In this document: positions 8,139 to 16,251 of the stretch, one piece after another
Position numbering within the stretch: position 1 is the first letter of the stretch
Layout of the letters: each line of letters opens with the position of its first letter
Source of the DNA: Desulfobulbus sp.
GTDB taxonomy: Bacteria > Desulfobacterota > Desulfobulbia > Desulfobulbales > Desulfobulbaceae
Assembly (NCBI RefSeq): GCF_030824455.1
Contig: NZ_JAVBXR010000033.1
Span: 1-64,000 of the forward strand
Length of the DNA stretch: 64,000 nucleotides
Direction of reading: 5' to 3'
Made by a program: the position numbers and the translations under genes
Notes under the pieces: model-generated
Told to the model about the DNA's origin: nothing
Seen by the model: only the letters and a program-made list of their open reading frames with translations
Database searches by the model: none

Positions 8139-9944
8139 ATGACCTTCACTCTCCTGGCACAATGTGTCACCTTCTGTTGCCTGCTGCTTGCCGGTCTGCC
8201 AAGCTTGTCCCATGCCGCCCATGGGGTCAGCATTGACGGCTCGCTGAAATACCCCAAGGGCTTTGAACGGTTTGCCTACACCTCGCCCCAGGCCCGCAGC
8301 GGCGGGACGCTGGTGCTCCACGACCTGGGCGGCTTTGAAAAGATGAATCCGTTTACGCTCAAGGGGTCGGCCCCGCAAGGGCTTTCGCCCTATGTCTTTG
8401 AAACCCTGGCCGTGCCGAGTCTTGACGAGCCCTTTGCCGAGTACGGGTTGATCGCCGAAGACATCGAACTGGCCAAAGACAAGAAATCGGTCGATTTTAC
8501 CCTTAATCCCAAGGCCCGATTTTCCGACGGAACGCCGGTGACCGCCGAAGACGTCAAGTTTTCCCTCGACACCCTGAAAAGCGAACAGGCCCACCCCTTC
8601 TACCAGATGTATTTTCACGACATTGAACGGGCTGAAATCCTCGGCGCGTTGAAGGTCCGCTTTCATTTTTCCAAGCCAAATCGGGAACTGCACATGATCG
8701 CCACCCAGTTGCCGGTGTTGAGCAAACAATTTTACACCCGCAACCCCTTCAACCCGACCGACGGCAAAGAGGCCATGACCGTGCCTGTGGGCACCGGCCC
8801 GTATCTGGTGGCCGAGGTGCTGCCGGGCAAGTCGATCACCTATAAAAAGAATCCGAATTATTGGGCCAAGGATCTGGCGGTGCGCAAGGGGATGTTCAAT
8901 TTCGAGACCATTGTGATCAAATATTTCAAAGATCCGGTGGTCAGCATTGAGGCCTTCAAGGCCGGCGAGTTCGACTTCATGATGGTCAACATCTCCAAAC
9001 AGTGGAACCGCGACCTGACCGGCCGCCGCTTTGATTCCGGTGAACTGATCAAGCAGACCTTCCCCCACAAAAACAATGCCGGCATGCAGGGCTTTGCCTT
9101 CAACACCCGCAGACCGCTGTTCAGCGACCGACAGGTGCGCAGGGCGCTGGGCCTGGCCTTTGATTTTGAATGGACCAACAAAACCCTGTTTTTCTCCCAG
9201 TACACCCGCAACAACTCCTTCTTCTCCAACTCGGATTTTGCCGCCAAAGGCCTGCCCAACGTCGACGAACTCAAACTGCTGAAACCCCACCGCGACCAAT
9301 TGCCGCCAGAGGTGTTCACCCAGCCGTTGACGCCGCCGTCCACTAATTCGCCCTCCAGCCTGCGCGCCAACATGCAGGAGGCCAAGACGCTGCTGCAACA
9401 GGCCGGGTGGACCATCAAGGACGGCCGACTGGTCAATGCCCAGGGGGAACGATTCCACTTTGACATTCTGCTGGCCGACGGCGCCTTTGAGCGGGTCATT
9501 GCCCCGTATGCCGCCAATCTCAACAAACTCGGCATCGAGGTGAGCTATCGAACCATTGATCCGGCCCTGTACGCTGATCGGGTGAAAAATTTCGATTACG
9601 ACATGGTGGTCACCACCTACGGGCAGTCGCAGTCGCCCGGCAACGAACAGCGTGATTACTGGACCTCTGCGGCCGCCGACCGCAAGGGTTCCAAGAATGT
9701 GGCCGGCATTAAAAATCCCGCAGTGGACGCGCTGGTGGACGCCGTCATCTACGCCGACACCCAGGAAGCGCTTACCACCGCCTGCCGAGCGCTGGATCGG
9801 GCGCTCTGGCACGGGTATTACCTGACCCCGAATTGGTACCTTGCCAACCATCGCCTGGCCTATGCCGCCAAACTCAAACACCCCGAACAACTGCCGCTCT
9901 ATTACAGCTACGATCAATGGCTTGACGCCTGGTGGATCGAATGA
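8139..9944 (+). CDS. ABC transporter peptide-binding protein, family 5 (YejA-like)
   Basis: The 601-residue product is a periplasmic substrate-binding protein of the SBP_bac_5 family, the class that binds oligopeptides, microcin C or murein peptides. ATG 8139 opens a normal signal peptide (MTFTLLAQCVTFCCLLLAGL, then SLSHAA). The mature part begins HGVSIDGSLKYPKGFERFAY followed by GGTLVLHD, the wording of YejA-type proteins, and later has FSDGTPVTAEDVKFSLDTLK and VPVGTGPYLV, the family's landmark segments. No permease or ATPase genes for the same transporter are next to it, so the membrane part must be encoded elsewhere. Upstream in-frame codons back to 7869 exist, but they precede the signal peptide and look non-coding. 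Confidence 0.88.
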   Translation: MTFTLLAQCVTFCCLLLAGLPSLSHAAHGVSIDGSLKYPKGFERFAYTSPQARSGGTLVLHDLGGFEKMNPFTLKGSAPQGLSPYVFETLAVPSLDEPFAEYGLIAEDIELAKDKKSVDFTLNPKARFSDGTPVTAEDVKFSLDTLKSEQAHPFYQMYFHDIERAEILGALKVRFHFSKPNRELHMIATQLPVLSKQFYTRNPFNPTDGKEAMTVPVGTGPYLVAEVLPGKSITYKKNPNYWAKDLAVRKGMFNFETIVIKYFKDPVVSIEAFKAGEFDFMMVNISKQWNRDLTGRRFDSGELIKQTFPHKNNAGMQGFAFNTRRPLFSDRQVRRALGLAFDFEWTNKTLFFSQYTRNNSFFSNSDFAAKGLPNVDELKLLKPHRDQLPPEVFTQPLTPPSTNSPSSLRANMQEAKTLLQQAGWTIKDGRLVNAQGERFHFDILLADGAFERVIAPYAANLNKLGIEVSYRTIDPALYADRVKNFDYDMVVTTYGQSQSPGNEQRDYWTSAAADRKGSKNVAGIKNPAVDALVDAVIYADTQEALTTACRALDRALWHGYYLTPNWYLANHRLAYAAKLKHPEQLPLYYSYDQWLDAWWIE

Positions 9945-10036
9945 GCCGCGCGGTTTTCGTTGTTTTTTCCGGGCAATTCCCCTAAAGTTGACGGGTTTTC
10001 TCCCTTCGCCCCAGAACGACTTTCTTTGAACACTGC

Positions 10037-11008
10037 ATGACGACGTCCACGGAAAAAAGCAACAAAGAGCATCAATGGATCTACCTGACAGGAAAGGAGA
10101 TCTATCAATTTTACAGCCGGATCAAAGGCCGGCTGCAGGGAATGCACGTCTACGCCCTGGTGGGCAAGAGCGGCACCGGCAAGAGTTTCCGCGCCAAGCT
10201 GCTGGCCGAGAAGATCGGCGTGCCCTACATTGTCGACGACGGCCTGTTGATCCACGACAACGCCATCCTGGCCGGCAAATCGGCCAAACAGGAGAAGAAC
10301 TACATCAGCGCCATCAAAACGGCCCTGTTTGCCGACGACGAGCACCGCAAGAGCGTGGTGCAGATGATCGAGAAAAAGAAAATCAAAAAGATTCTTCTGT
10401 TGGGCACCTCTGAGAAAATGGTGACCCGACTGGCCGAGGCGCTTGAATTGCCGCCCATCACCCAGATCATCAAAATCGAAGAAATCGCCAGCCAGAAGGA
10501 TATTGAAAACGCGATCAAGTCACGCTTCGAAGAGGGCAAGCACGTCATTCCGGTGCCGGCCATCGAGGTCAAAAGGGATTACGCCCAGATCCTTTCCGAC
10601 TCGATCCGCATCTTTTTCAAGGGCGGCAAGGACAAGGACGGCGTTCGGCAATCCCGTTTTTTTGAAAAATCGGTGGTTCAACCCGAGTATCACGACAAAG
10701 GAGTGGGCGGCACCGTGACCATCTCCGAAGCGGCCCTGACCCAAATGATCCTCCACTGCATCGACGAATACGACGGCGAGATCCTGGTGCGAAAAATCAA
10801 GGTCAAGCTGAGCCGCTCCGGCTACGGCATTGATCTGTTCATTGACGTGCCCTTCGGCAAAACTCTGACCGGTGAATTGCACGAGCTGCGCAATTACATC
10901 CTCAACAACATCCAAAAGTTCACCGGCATCATCATTGACCATCTCGAAATCGCCATCGACAACATCTCGCAACGCAAACAAGAGCCCAAGAAAAAGCCCA
11001 AAAAATAG
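10037..11008 (+). CDS. P-loop ATPase fused to an Asp23/Gls24-like domain
   Basis: A 323-residue cytoplasmic protein with two recognisable parts. Residues 37-50 (HVYALVGKSGTGKS) form a Walker A loop, followed by a nucleoside-kinase-like layout; VPYIVDDGLLIHDN and KKIKKILLLGTS are possible core strands, the first with a DD pair that could act as metal ligand. From about residue 225, GGTVTISEAALTQMILHC begins a segment that matches the shape of Asp23/Gls24 (alkaline-shock) domains: GTVTIS opening, a short helix, VKVKLSRSGYGIDLFIDVPF, a helix with NNIQ, then FTGIIIDHLEIAIDNI. The tail is lysine- and proline-rich. The fold assignment rests on pattern memory. It stands alone, 92 bases after the peptide-binding gene. 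Confidence 0.65.
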   Translation: MTTSTEKSNKEHQWIYLTGKEIYQFYSRIKGRLQGMHVYALVGKSGTGKSFRAKLLAEKIGVPYIVDDGLLIHDNAILAGKSAKQEKNYISAIKTALFADDEHRKSVVQMIEKKKIKKILLLGTSEKMVTRLAEALELPPITQIIKIEEIASQKDIENAIKSRFEEGKHVIPVPAIEVKRDYAQILSDSIRIFFKGGKDKDGVRQSRFFEKSVVQPEYHDKGVGGTVTISEAALTQMILHCIDEYDGEILVRKIKVKLSRSGYGIDLFIDVPFGKTLTGELHELRNYILNNIQKFTGIIIDHLEIAIDNISQRKQEPKKKPKK

Positions 11009-11320
11009 CGCGCCGTTTTGTTGCGCGGTTGCGACTCCAGCGTTCAGAATGTGGTTGTTGCCGTCATCGCGCTCCCTGTTTTCCGCCCTCCCCTTTCCTC
11101 CCTATTTTCGCCTGCTCTACGTTTTTGTCGTCTCAAACGGCCCCGCTTCAAATTTGCAGTTGCAGAGCGGCTGAATAGCCCCTCAGCGGAACTACTGCAG
11201 GCCTTTATAACGGCTGGCATTTTTACCCTTCTTTTTCTCTGAATGCGCAATTTCCGCAGGTAGTCAACAGGTTCGACTCAACCGAGAGGTTGTGGAGCCG
11301 ACTCAGCGAATAATTATCGC

Positions 11321-11350
11321 TTGACTCTTGGCAAACTGTCTTGTTATAAG
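11321..11350 (+). promoter_or_regulatory. sigma-70-like promoter inside the gene-poor region
   Basis: TTGACT (11321-11326) and TATAAG (11345-11350) are 18 bases apart. The match is reasonable, but the nearest downstream gene, sucC, starts about 740 bases away, so it may drive a non-coding RNA or be chance. Confidence 0.3.
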
Positions 11351-11354
11351 TCCT

Positions 11355-11383
11355 GAGTTTTGAGTGGTTTTTTCGGAAGTGGC
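11355..11383. repeat. direct repeat, copy 1
   Basis: Copy 1 of a 28-29 base direct repeat whose identical core is TGAGTGGTTTTTTCGGAA (11361-11378), preceded by GAGTT and followed by GTGGC. It lies just after the promoter-like pair. Copy 2 is 232 bases downstream in the same orientation. Confidence 0.7.
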
Positions 11384-11587
11384 TGTAGTGAATGTTGTTG
11401 TCGGAATGGTTTTAGGGCGTATTTCAGGGCCTCTAGAGCGTATCTGAGGCAGATTTTTTAGCCGTAGGTACGAAATTGCCCCAATACAACTCCCTCCGCC
11501 AGACCAGCCGGAAAATCTCTTTCCTTCACTCCCCAGTCCCCTCTGAACATCGCTTGATTCACGTTCTGCCATTTTATGCAGTGGGCA

Positions 11588-11615
11588 GAGTTTGAGTGGT
11601 TTTTTCGGAAATGGC
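11588..11615. repeat. direct repeat, copy 2
   Basis: Copy 2 shares the same 18-base core (11593-11610), preceded by GAGTT with one T fewer and followed by ATGGC instead of GTGGC. No coding region surrounds either copy. Confidence 0.7.
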
Positions 11616-11991
11616 AGCGACATTCGGTGCTCACGGAAGAATCCCAAATTCACCATGCGGTTGGTAACGTATGTTGAATCAGGGAGCCGTACGTTTTCTT
11701 TGCGTACAGTCTCTCCTCCGCACCCCTTGTCCTACCTCTCCCGGAAACGTGACTGCTCGTCACTTTCTCCCTAACATGTAACTCGTATCTTGCTGGGCGT
11801 TGAACGCCATCATTTTATAAAGTTTTTTGTGGTGTGAAAGGAGTGCACATCGTTTCGGGAGGGTTCTGTAAAAGCGTTTGGAGCTCTAGAGTGCAGACCG
11901 GCATCCAGCTGGACCGGCCAGCGAATTTCTTCTTGCTTTTTGCGCAACCCATCCCCGGAAAAGAGTGCTTGTCGCTTGTAGCGCCACGCAG

Positions 11992-12004
11992 TAACAAATT
12001 GTTA
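11992..12004. promoter_or_regulatory. 13-base palindrome upstream of sucC
   Basis: TAACAA-A-TTGTTA is a perfect inverted repeat with a one-base centre, about 85 bases before the sucC start. The size suits a dimeric regulator, but no regulator family is identified. Confidence 0.3.
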
Positions 12005-12088
12005 GTAAACAGGGACTTGAATTAACATTTTACTTCTCTGGCGGATCGCGCACAACCCGTGTGAGGTTTGCCGCAAAAGGATGCGTCT

Positions 12089-13246
12089 ATGAAAATTCAT
12101 GAGTATCAGGCCAAGGAACTATTCCGAAAATACAATGTACCAACCCCTAAAGGCAAACTCGCCCTCACCTCGGACGAAGTAGCAAAAATTGCTGAAGAAT
12201 TCGGCTACCCGGTGGTTGTCAAGGCCCAGGTCCATGCAGGCGGTCGCGGCAAGGGCGGCGGCGTAAAGCTGGCAAAAACCGCAGCCGACGTGAAACCGGT
12301 TTCCGATTCAATCATCGGCATGACCTTGGTCACCAAGCAGACCGGGGCCCAGGGCAAGAAAGTAAGAAAAGTTCTGGTTGAGCAAGGCCTGAACATCAAA
12401 AAAGAGCTTTATCTCTCCGTTATTCCTGATCGTGAAACCTCTACCGTGACCTTCGTTTGCAGCCAGGACGGCGGTATGGACATCGAGGAAGTGGCCGCCA
12501 AGACTCCTGAGCGCATCATTTCCGTCAACGTCAGCCCGGTTACAGGATTCCAGCCCTTCCACGCCCGTAAAATCTGCTTTGGCCTTGAGATCGAAAAAGA
12601 CCTGCAGAAGCAAATGTCTGCGGTGGCCAAGAATCTCTACGAACTGTTTGTCGCCTACGATTGCTCCATGGTTGAGATCAACCCGTTGATCATCACCGCC
12701 GAGGGCCAGATCCTTGCTTTGGACGCCAAGATGGACATCGACGGCAACGCCATGTTCCGCCACCCCGACGTCAAAGAAATGCGGGACATCGAAGAGGAAG
12801 ATCCGGTCGAGGCAGAGGCCGCCCAGTATGGCCTGAACTACATCAACCTTGACGGCAACGTCGGCAACATCGTCAACGGCGCCGGTTTGGCTATGGCCAC
12901 CATGGACATCGTCAAGATGGCAGGCGCTTCGCCCGCCAACTTCCTTGACGTCGGAGGCGGAGCAAACGCCGAGGCCATTGAGAACGGTTTCCGTCTCATC
13001 ATGAAGGATCCGAAAGTCAAAGGCATCCTGATTAACGTGTTCGGCGGCATCCTGCGCTGCGACATTCTGGCCAAGGGCGTTGTTCAGGCCGCTACAAAAC
13101 TTAAACTCGCCGTTCCTGTTGTTGTCCGCATGGAAGGCACCAATGTCGATGAAGGCCGGAGAATCCTCGCCGAGTCCGGACTTGACCTGATCAATGCCAA
13201 AGACTTGGCTGATGCAGCTGAGAAGGTGGCCAAGATCGTTTCCTGA
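12089..13246 (+). CDS. sucC: succinyl-CoA synthetase (ADP-forming) beta subunit
   Basis: The 385-residue protein is the ATP-grasp beta subunit of succinyl-CoA synthetase, which couples succinyl-CoA hydrolysis to ATP formation. It begins MKIHEYQAKELFRKYNVPTP, the invariant family start, and shows AQVHAGGRGKGGGVKLA near residue 45, EINPLIIT near 197, DAKMDIDGNAMFRHP near 212, and NVFGGILRCD near 318. An upstream in-frame TTG at 12068 adds seven residues that the family lacks, so ATG 12089 was chosen. With sucD it forms the heterodimer. The gene pair precedes the transcarboxylase-type cluster on the same strand, which fits a role in propionate or succinate metabolism as much as the citric acid cycle. 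Confidence 0.96.
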   Translation: MKIHEYQAKELFRKYNVPTPKGKLALTSDEVAKIAEEFGYPVVVKAQVHAGGRGKGGGVKLAKTAADVKPVSDSIIGMTLVTKQTGAQGKKVRKVLVEQGLNIKKELYLSVIPDRETSTVTFVCSQDGGMDIEEVAAKTPERIISVNVSPVTGFQPFHARKICFGLEIEKDLQKQMSAVAKNLYELFVAYDCSMVEINPLIITAEGQILALDAKMDIDGNAMFRHPDVKEMRDIEEEDPVEAEAAQYGLNYINLDGNVGNIVNGAGLAMATMDIVKMAGASPANFLDVGGGANAEAIENGFRLIMKDPKVKGILINVFGGILRCDILAKGVVQAATKLKLAVPVVVRMEGTNVDEGRRILAESGLDLINAKDLADAAEKVAKIVS

Positions 13247-13278
13247 TGAAAGATGAGTTCAGATTGACAGCAATTCGT

Positions 13279-13324
13279 TTCAAGCCGTGAAACTAGGCGC
13301 GATGTGCCCGCGTCACGGCTTGAA
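13279..13324 (+). promoter_or_regulatory. intercistronic hairpin between sucC and sucD
   Basis: A perfect 12-base inverted repeat, TTCAAGCCGTGA (13279-13290) and TCACGGCTTGAA (13313-13324), encloses a 22-base loop in the 165-base gap between sucC and sucD. There is no T tract, so it is more likely an mRNA-stability or processing element than a terminator. Confidence 0.55.
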
Positions 13325-13411
13325 GCCTGCCTTGAATCGTCAGTCGCGACCACTGGATATTGAAGACTCAGATTTCAGAGGCAAAAAAACTTATACCCAA
13401 AGAGGAAGATA

Positions 13412-14287
13412 ATGAGCGTTTTCGTTAATAAAAATACTCGGTTAGTTGTACAAGGCATTACCGGCCAGGAAGGCCAGTTCCACACCCGATCCTGCATCGC
13501 CTACGGCACCAACGTTGTTGCCGGCGTTACTCCCGGCAAGGGCGGCCAGAAAATGGACGAGGTTCCGATTTTCAACAGCGTGAAGGACGCGAGAGAGAAA
13601 ACCGGCTGCAACGCCTCTATGATCCTGGTGCCGCCGCCATTTGCCGCCGACGCCATCCTGGAAGCTGCCGACGCCGGCATTGAGCTGGTTGTCTGCATCA
13701 CCGAGGGTATCCCGGTCATGGACATGATGCGGGTAAAAAATTATCTGGCCACCAAGACCACCCGTCTGATCGGCCCGAACTGCCCCGGCATCATCACCCC
13801 CGGCGAGTGCAAGATCGGCATCATGCCTGGACCGATGCACAAACCCGGCGGACCTTGGGGCGTTGTGTCCCGCTCTGGAACGCTCACCTACGAGGCTGTT
13901 CATCAGCTGACCCAGGTAGGTTTCGGCCAGACCACGGTTATCGGCATTGGCGGTGACCCGATCAACGGCACCAACTTCATTGATTGCCTCAAAGCTTTCA
14001 ACGCTGATCCGGACACCAAGGCCGTGATTATGATCGGCGAGATCGGCGGCAACGCCGAGGAAGACGCCTGCGAATGGATCAAGGCCAATATGACGAAGCC
14101 GGTTGTCGGTTTCATCGCCGGCCTGACCGCTCCTCCTGGCCGCCGCATGGGCCACGCCGGCGCCATCGTCAGCGGCGGCAAGGGTACAGCTGAAGCCAAA
14201 ATCGCCGCCATGAAGGCCAGCGGCGTGCATCACTGCCAGAACCTCGGCAAGATGGGCGAACTGTGCAAGCAAGTCTATAAAGGTTGA
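13412..14287 (+). CDS. sucD: succinyl-CoA synthetase alpha subunit
   Basis: The 291-residue alpha subunit binds CoA in its N-terminal Rossmann domain ([15 protein letters not shown] near residue 11, then [10 protein letters not shown]) and carries the phosphorylated histidine in [13 protein letters not shown]. By position the histidine is residue 248. The segment [20 protein letters not shown] near 127 is also standard. A good ribosome-binding site (GAGGAAG) precedes ATG 13412. The gap to sucC is unusually long for this pair (165 bases) and holds a hairpin, so the two genes may be expressed at different levels. Confidence 0.96.
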   Translation: MSVFVNKNTRLVVQGITGQEGQFHTRSCIAYGTNVVAGVTPGKGGQKMDEVPIFNSVKDAREKTGCNASMILVPPPFAADAILEAADAGIELVVCITEGIPVMDMMRVKNYLATKTTRLIGPNCPGIITPGECKIGIMPGPMHKPGGPWGVVSRSGTLTYEAVHQLTQVGFGQTTVIGIGGDPINGTNFIDCLKAFNADPDTKAVIMIGEIGGNAEEDACEWIKANMTKPVVGFIAGLTAPPGRRMGHAGAIVSGGKGTAEAKIAAMKASGVHHCQNLGKMGELCKQVYKG

Positions 14288-14298
14288 TAAGCCGCTGA

Positions 14299-14335
14299 GT
14301 GCTGCCGCCGGATGTGCTCCATCCGGCGGCAGCAC
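14299..14335 (+). terminator. strong hairpin after sucD
   Basis: GTGCTGCCGCCGGATG (14299-14314) pairs perfectly over 16 bases with CATCCGGCGGCAGCAC (14320-14335) around a five-base loop. Only a short interrupted T run follows (ggctctttc), so termination would be partial; it may separate sucCD from the carboxyltransferase cistrons. Confidence 0.55.
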
Positions 14336-14391
14336 GGCTCTTTCATAATCGAGCACGGAATTTCTACTGAATTCTGCCGCAAGGAGACAGC

Positions 14392-15942
14392 ATGAGTACA
14401 AAGGAAAAATTAGAGCAGTTGCAGCAAAAGCGGGCCAAAGCCTTGTTAGGCGGCGGTCAGGACAAAATAGACAAGATTCACGAGAAAGGCAAAAAAACGG
14501 CTCGCGAGCGCATTCATGCTCTGCTTGATCCTGGAACCTTCGAGGAATACGACGCCTTCAAACTCCATCGCTGCTACAACTTTGGCATGGAGAAAACCAA
14601 GTTTTTCGGCGACGGCATCATCACCGGCTACGGAAAGATCAATGGCCGCGGCGTGTATCTGTACGCTCAGGACTTCTCGGTACTGGCTGGATCGCTTTCC
14701 GGCACGCTTGCTGAAAAGATCTGCAAGGTGATGGACCTGGGCATGAAAAACGGCATGCCGGTCATCGGACTCAACGATTCCGGCGGCGCGCGCATCCAAG
14801 AGGGCATCGAAGCCCTTGCCGGATATACCGAAATCTTTACCCGCAACGTCTTGTCTTCCGGTGTTGTTCCCCAAATTTCCGGTGTTTTCGGACCCTGCGC
14901 CGGTGGTGCCGTGTACTCCCCTGCCTTGACCGACTTTATTATCCAGGTCAAGATCCAGTCCTACATGTTCCTGACCGGTCCCAAGGTCGTTAAAACGGTG
15001 TTGAACGAGGACGTCACCACCGAGCAGTTGGGTGGCGCGTCCATGCATACCACCAAGTCCGGCGTCACCGACTATGCTGCCGAGAACGAAGACGACGCCA
15101 TTCAGTACATCAAGGATTTGATGAGCTATCTGCCGCAGAACAACATGGAGAATCCTCCTGACGCTCCCTGCGACGATCCGATTACCCGGAAATCTGCACT
15201 GCTTAATGAGATCATCCCGGATAATCCCAACGCCGCCTATGACATGAAGAAGGTCATCACCGAGACGGCAGACAACGGCGTGTTCTTTGAAATCAAGAAG
15301 AATTTCGCTCCGAACATCGTCATCGGTTTTGCCCGTTACGGTGGCAAGGCAATCGGTATTGTCGCCAACCAGCCGTCCTACTACGCCGGCGTTCTCGACA
15401 TCGATTCCTCGATCAAGGGTGCCCGCTTCATCCGCTTCTGTGACTGCTTCAACATCCCGGTCCTGACTTTTGTTGATGTTCCAGGCTTCCTGCCCGGCAC
15501 CGCACAGGAATTCGGCGGCGTCATCCGCAACGGCGCCAAGATGCTGTATGCCTATGCTGAATCGACGGTGCCAAAGGTAACGATTATTACCCGTAAATCC
15601 TACGGCGGCGCCTACTGCGCTATGTCGTCCAAGCACCTGCGAACTGATATCAACTACTCCTGGCCGACCGGTGAAATCGCGGTTATGGGGTCCAAGGGCG
15701 CGGTCGAAGTCCTGCACGCCAGAGGCGCCAAAGCCTCCGATGATCCCAAGGCCTTTCTGGTGGAAAAAGAGAAGGAGTACAATGAACAATTCTCCAATCC
15801 CTATTGCGCTGCAGAACGCGGTTATATCGACGACGTCATCGAACCTGCTGAAACTCGTTACCGCATCATCAACGCGTTTGAGTCGATTCAAGGGAAACGC
15901 GACACCATCCCGATGAAGAAACACGGCAATATCCCGCTGTAA
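14392..15942 (+). CDS. acyl-CoA carboxyltransferase (transcarboxylase 12S / MmdA / PccB type)
   Basis: The 516-residue product is a carboxyltransferase of the propionyl-CoA carboxylase beta family, handling propionyl-CoA and methylmalonyl-CoA. Both crotonase-like halves are visible: the N-terminal one with KGKKTARERIHALLDPGTFEE, DFSVLAGSLSG and LNDSGGARIQEG (about 125-136), FGPCAGGAVYSPAL (about 165), and the C-terminal one with FCDCFNIPVLTFVDVPGFLPG and KSYGGAYCAMSSKHL. A clear AGGAG site precedes ATG 14392. It is followed by a small 64-residue gene and a carboxyltransferase/biotin-carrier fusion, with no biotin carboxylase, so a transcarboxylase (oxaloacetate to methylmalonyl-CoA) or decarboxylase role fits better than an ATP-dependent carboxylase. 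No membrane beta subunit of a sodium pump is adjacent. Confidence 0.85.
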   Translation: MSTKEKLEQLQQKRAKALLGGGQDKIDKIHEKGKKTARERIHALLDPGTFEEYDAFKLHRCYNFGMEKTKFFGDGIITGYGKINGRGVYLYAQDFSVLAGSLSGTLAEKICKVMDLGMKNGMPVIGLNDSGGARIQEGIEALAGYTEIFTRNVLSSGVVPQISGVFGPCAGGAVYSPALTDFIIQVKIQSYMFLTGPKVVKTVLNEDVTTEQLGGASMHTTKSGVTDYAAENEDDAIQYIKDLMSYLPQNNMENPPDAPCDDPITRKSALLNEIIPDNPNAAYDMKKVITETADNGVFFEIKKNFAPNIVIGFARYGGKAIGIVANQPSYYAGVLDIDSSIKGARFIRFCDCFNIPVLTFVDVPGFLPGTAQEFGGVIRNGAKMLYAYAESTVPKVTIITRKSYGGAYCAMSSKHLRTDINYSWPTGEIAVMGSKGAVEVLHARGAKASDDPKAFLVEKEKEYNEQFSNPYCAAERGYIDDVIEPAETRYRIINAFESIQGKRDTIPMKKHGNIPL

Positions 15943-16002
15943 GCATTTTCATAATGGCCGGAAACCGTTTGGTCCCGACTAATAGACGAAGAGGACGACA
16001 TA

Positions 16003-16197
16003 ATGGCAGATGTGAAAAAAAAGATGGCTGCGGCCCTTGCAGCTGTTAATGCCTATATGCAGCAGGAAGAGGAAGCCGCTTATCAGGCGCAGCTGGCTGC
16101 CGCCAAGCCCGCCGCGACCGGGCCGAGTTTATGGGCAATCGCCGGCCGTCAGGACATCATGAATTTCCGCCGGCTGATTCAGCTGAAAGCATTCTAA
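16003..16197 (+). CDS. small accessory subunit candidate of the carboxyltransferase complex
   Basis: A 64-residue protein, MADVKKKMAAALAAVNAYMQ..., with an alanine- and glutamate-rich helical N-terminal half, a Pro-Ala hinge, and a C-terminus GPSLWAIAGRQDIMNFRR followed by a short hydrophobic end. The C-terminal 'W-x-x-x-G/A-R' tail resembles the ends of small subunits in sodium-pump decarboxylases (MmdD/MmdE-like) and acyl-CoA carboxylase epsilon subunits, which dock the carboxyltransferase. There is no membrane segment, unlike OadG. GAGGAC precedes ATG 16003 at normal distance, and the gene lies in the middle of the carboxyltransferase cluster with short gaps on both sides. The role is inferred from position and the tail pattern only. 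Confidence 0.6.
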   Translation: MADVKKKMAAALAAVNAYMQQEEEAAYQAQLAAAKPAATGPSLWAIAGRQDIMNFRRLIQLKAF

Positions 16198-16251
16198 GGC
16201 TTTTCCTACCAATAGACGTTTAACGACAACGTACAACAGGAGATATTGACA

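Larger units (their letters stand above)
11009..12088. other. 1.1-kb gene-poor region upstream of sucC
   Basis: No convincing gene lies here: the open frames on both strands lack ribosome-binding sites, have shifting composition and match no family I know. The stretch is AT-richer than its flanks and holds a direct repeat (11355-11383 and 11588-11615), a promoter-like pair at 11321, and a 13-base palindrome at 11992. It could be a degraded mobile element, an unannotated RNA gene or a long leader for sucC. Confidence 0.5.

Noticed and set aside
8124-9917. 597-residue frame antisense to the peptide-binding protein
   Set aside because: The forward frame has a signal peptide and family motifs; the reverse frame is repetitive in Gly, Val and His with no recognisable domain.
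11263-11310. tRNA or tmRNA-like T-loop wording (GGTTCGACTC followed by GTGGAGCC)
   Set aside because: The flanking bases do not form acceptor, D or anticodon arms, and no tmRNA 5' half is found nearby.
11303-11656. 117-residue minus-strand frame in the gene-poor region
   Set aside because: The repeated segments at both ends explain its apparent internal similarity; no start signal and no transposase motif.
14446-15924. 492-residue frame antisense to the carboxyltransferase
   Set aside because: Shadow of a highly conserved gene; no start signal or motif.
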